A stretch of 64,000 nt of DNA from Acidobacteriota bacterium (GTDB lineage: Bacteria > Acidobacteriota > Terriglobia > Terriglobales > Acidobacteriaceae): NCBI GenBank assembly GCA_013289875.1, contig JABCZC010000011.1, positions 1 to 64,000 of the forward strand, in the 5' to 3' direction. The notes under the pieces are model-generated. The model was not told where the DNA came from. It worked only from the letters and a program-made list of their open reading frames with translations, and did not search any database. Shown one piece after another: positions 63,659 to 64,000 of the stretch. Positions within the stretch are counted from its first letter, which is position 1, and each line of letters starts with the position of its first letter. The translations under genes were made by a program, and so were the position numbers.

Positions 63659-64000
63659 ATGAATGCCACCCCACAACTCGCATTACTGGCATCGTTGGTG
63701 CTGGTAAGTTGCGCAGCGCGCGGCCAGGCAACGCCGGGTGGCGCATCCATCAAGACGGCTACCGTATCCGCGCAGCCCTGGGAATACAATCTGACGATCG
63801 ATGGATACATCGTGCCGGACGCGACGTCCTACATCAATCCGGTCTTCACAGCAGACCACAATTGGCTGCATCTGGAGGCGCGCTACAACTATGAGAATCT
63901 GCGGACAGGCTCGTTGTGGGTGGGGTACAACCTCGGCCGCGGCGATGTCGACGAAGGCGACAAGTGGGAGTTCGACATTACGCCGATGATCGGTGGCGTT
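63659..64000 (+). CDS. Exported protein, truncated by the window edge
   Basis: 114 codons from the ATG at 63659, still open at the window end. A signal peptide (LALLASLVLVSC with cleavage near ARGQA, or a lipobox LVSC) is followed by alternating strands rich in Tyr and Trp: AQPWEYNLTIDGYIVPDATS, WLHLEARYNYENL, GSLWVGYNLGRGD. This pattern is that of an outer-membrane beta-barrel or a secreted beta-rich protein. Function and full length are unknown. Confidence 0.75.
   Translation, partial: MNATPQLALLASLVLVSCAARGQATPGGASIKTATVSAQPWEYNLTIDGYIVPDATSYINPVFTADHNWLHLEARYNYENLRTGSLWVGYNLGRGDVDEGDKWEFDITPMIGGV

Overview
The window is about 60% GC and has the gene content of an Acidobacteriota genome of the Terriglobia/Acidobacteriaceae type. 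Four long MacB/FtsX-like permeases of the 'acidobacterial duplicated orphan permease' (ADOP) kind are present, two of them preceded by a PadR regulator. There is also an acidobacterial VWFA-type secreted protein, a 1180-residue TonB-dependent receptor with a carboxypeptidase-regulatory-like N-terminus, and an RlpA lipoprotein. The assignment rests on recognising these families by eye, not on a database search. No insertion sequence, prophage, CRISPR array or rRNA gene was seen.

Layout. 0.4-9.1 kb: a Tat-exported TIM-barrel isomerase-like protein, a PadR/ADOP pair, a multicopper oxidase and a secreted phosphoesterase. 9.1-18.2 kb: an orphan TIR protein, a second ADOP, rlpA with a small partner, an exported unknown, a large radical-SAM enzyme resembling the tetraether/membrane-spanning-lipid synthase family, and a second TIR protein with lower GC. 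18.5-24.5 kb: two FAD monooxygenases, an arginine-type hydrolase, a TetR regulator next to a perfect 17-bp-arm palindrome, a HEAT-repeat protein and mutY. 24.5-34.2 kb: an M28 peptidase, several small secreted or membrane proteins, a second type of PadR with two perfect palindromic operators, an AlkD-like protein, a 61-residue zinc ribbon, OsmC, an orphan histidine-kinase dimerisation-like protein, tRNA-Leu(CAG), a beta-propeller protein and an ECF sigma/NrsF pair. 34.2-40.9 kb: two more ADOPs, one with PadR. 41.7-45.8 kb: a 1027-residue exported protein of unknown function in tandem with the VWFA protein.

46-51.6 kb is a housekeeping block on the minus strand: ispE, tRNA-Gln(TTG), prs, rplY, pth, rpsF, rpsR, rplI, closed by a hairpin. 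51.7-57.6 kb on the plus strand holds ggt, a TIM-barrel protein, asnS, ddl and a small membrane protein; fabD follows on the minus strand. The right end has nikR converging on the TonB-dependent receptor. A new exported protein runs off the right edge.

The points most worth following are: the Tes/MSS-like radical-SAM enzyme, given that subdivision-1 acidobacteria make membrane-spanning iso-diabolic-acid lipids; a family of three intergenic elements with a C-rich head and about 40-nt repeated units (near 1.4, 58.7 and 63.3 kb); two unpartnered TIR proteins; and several very clear regulator operators.
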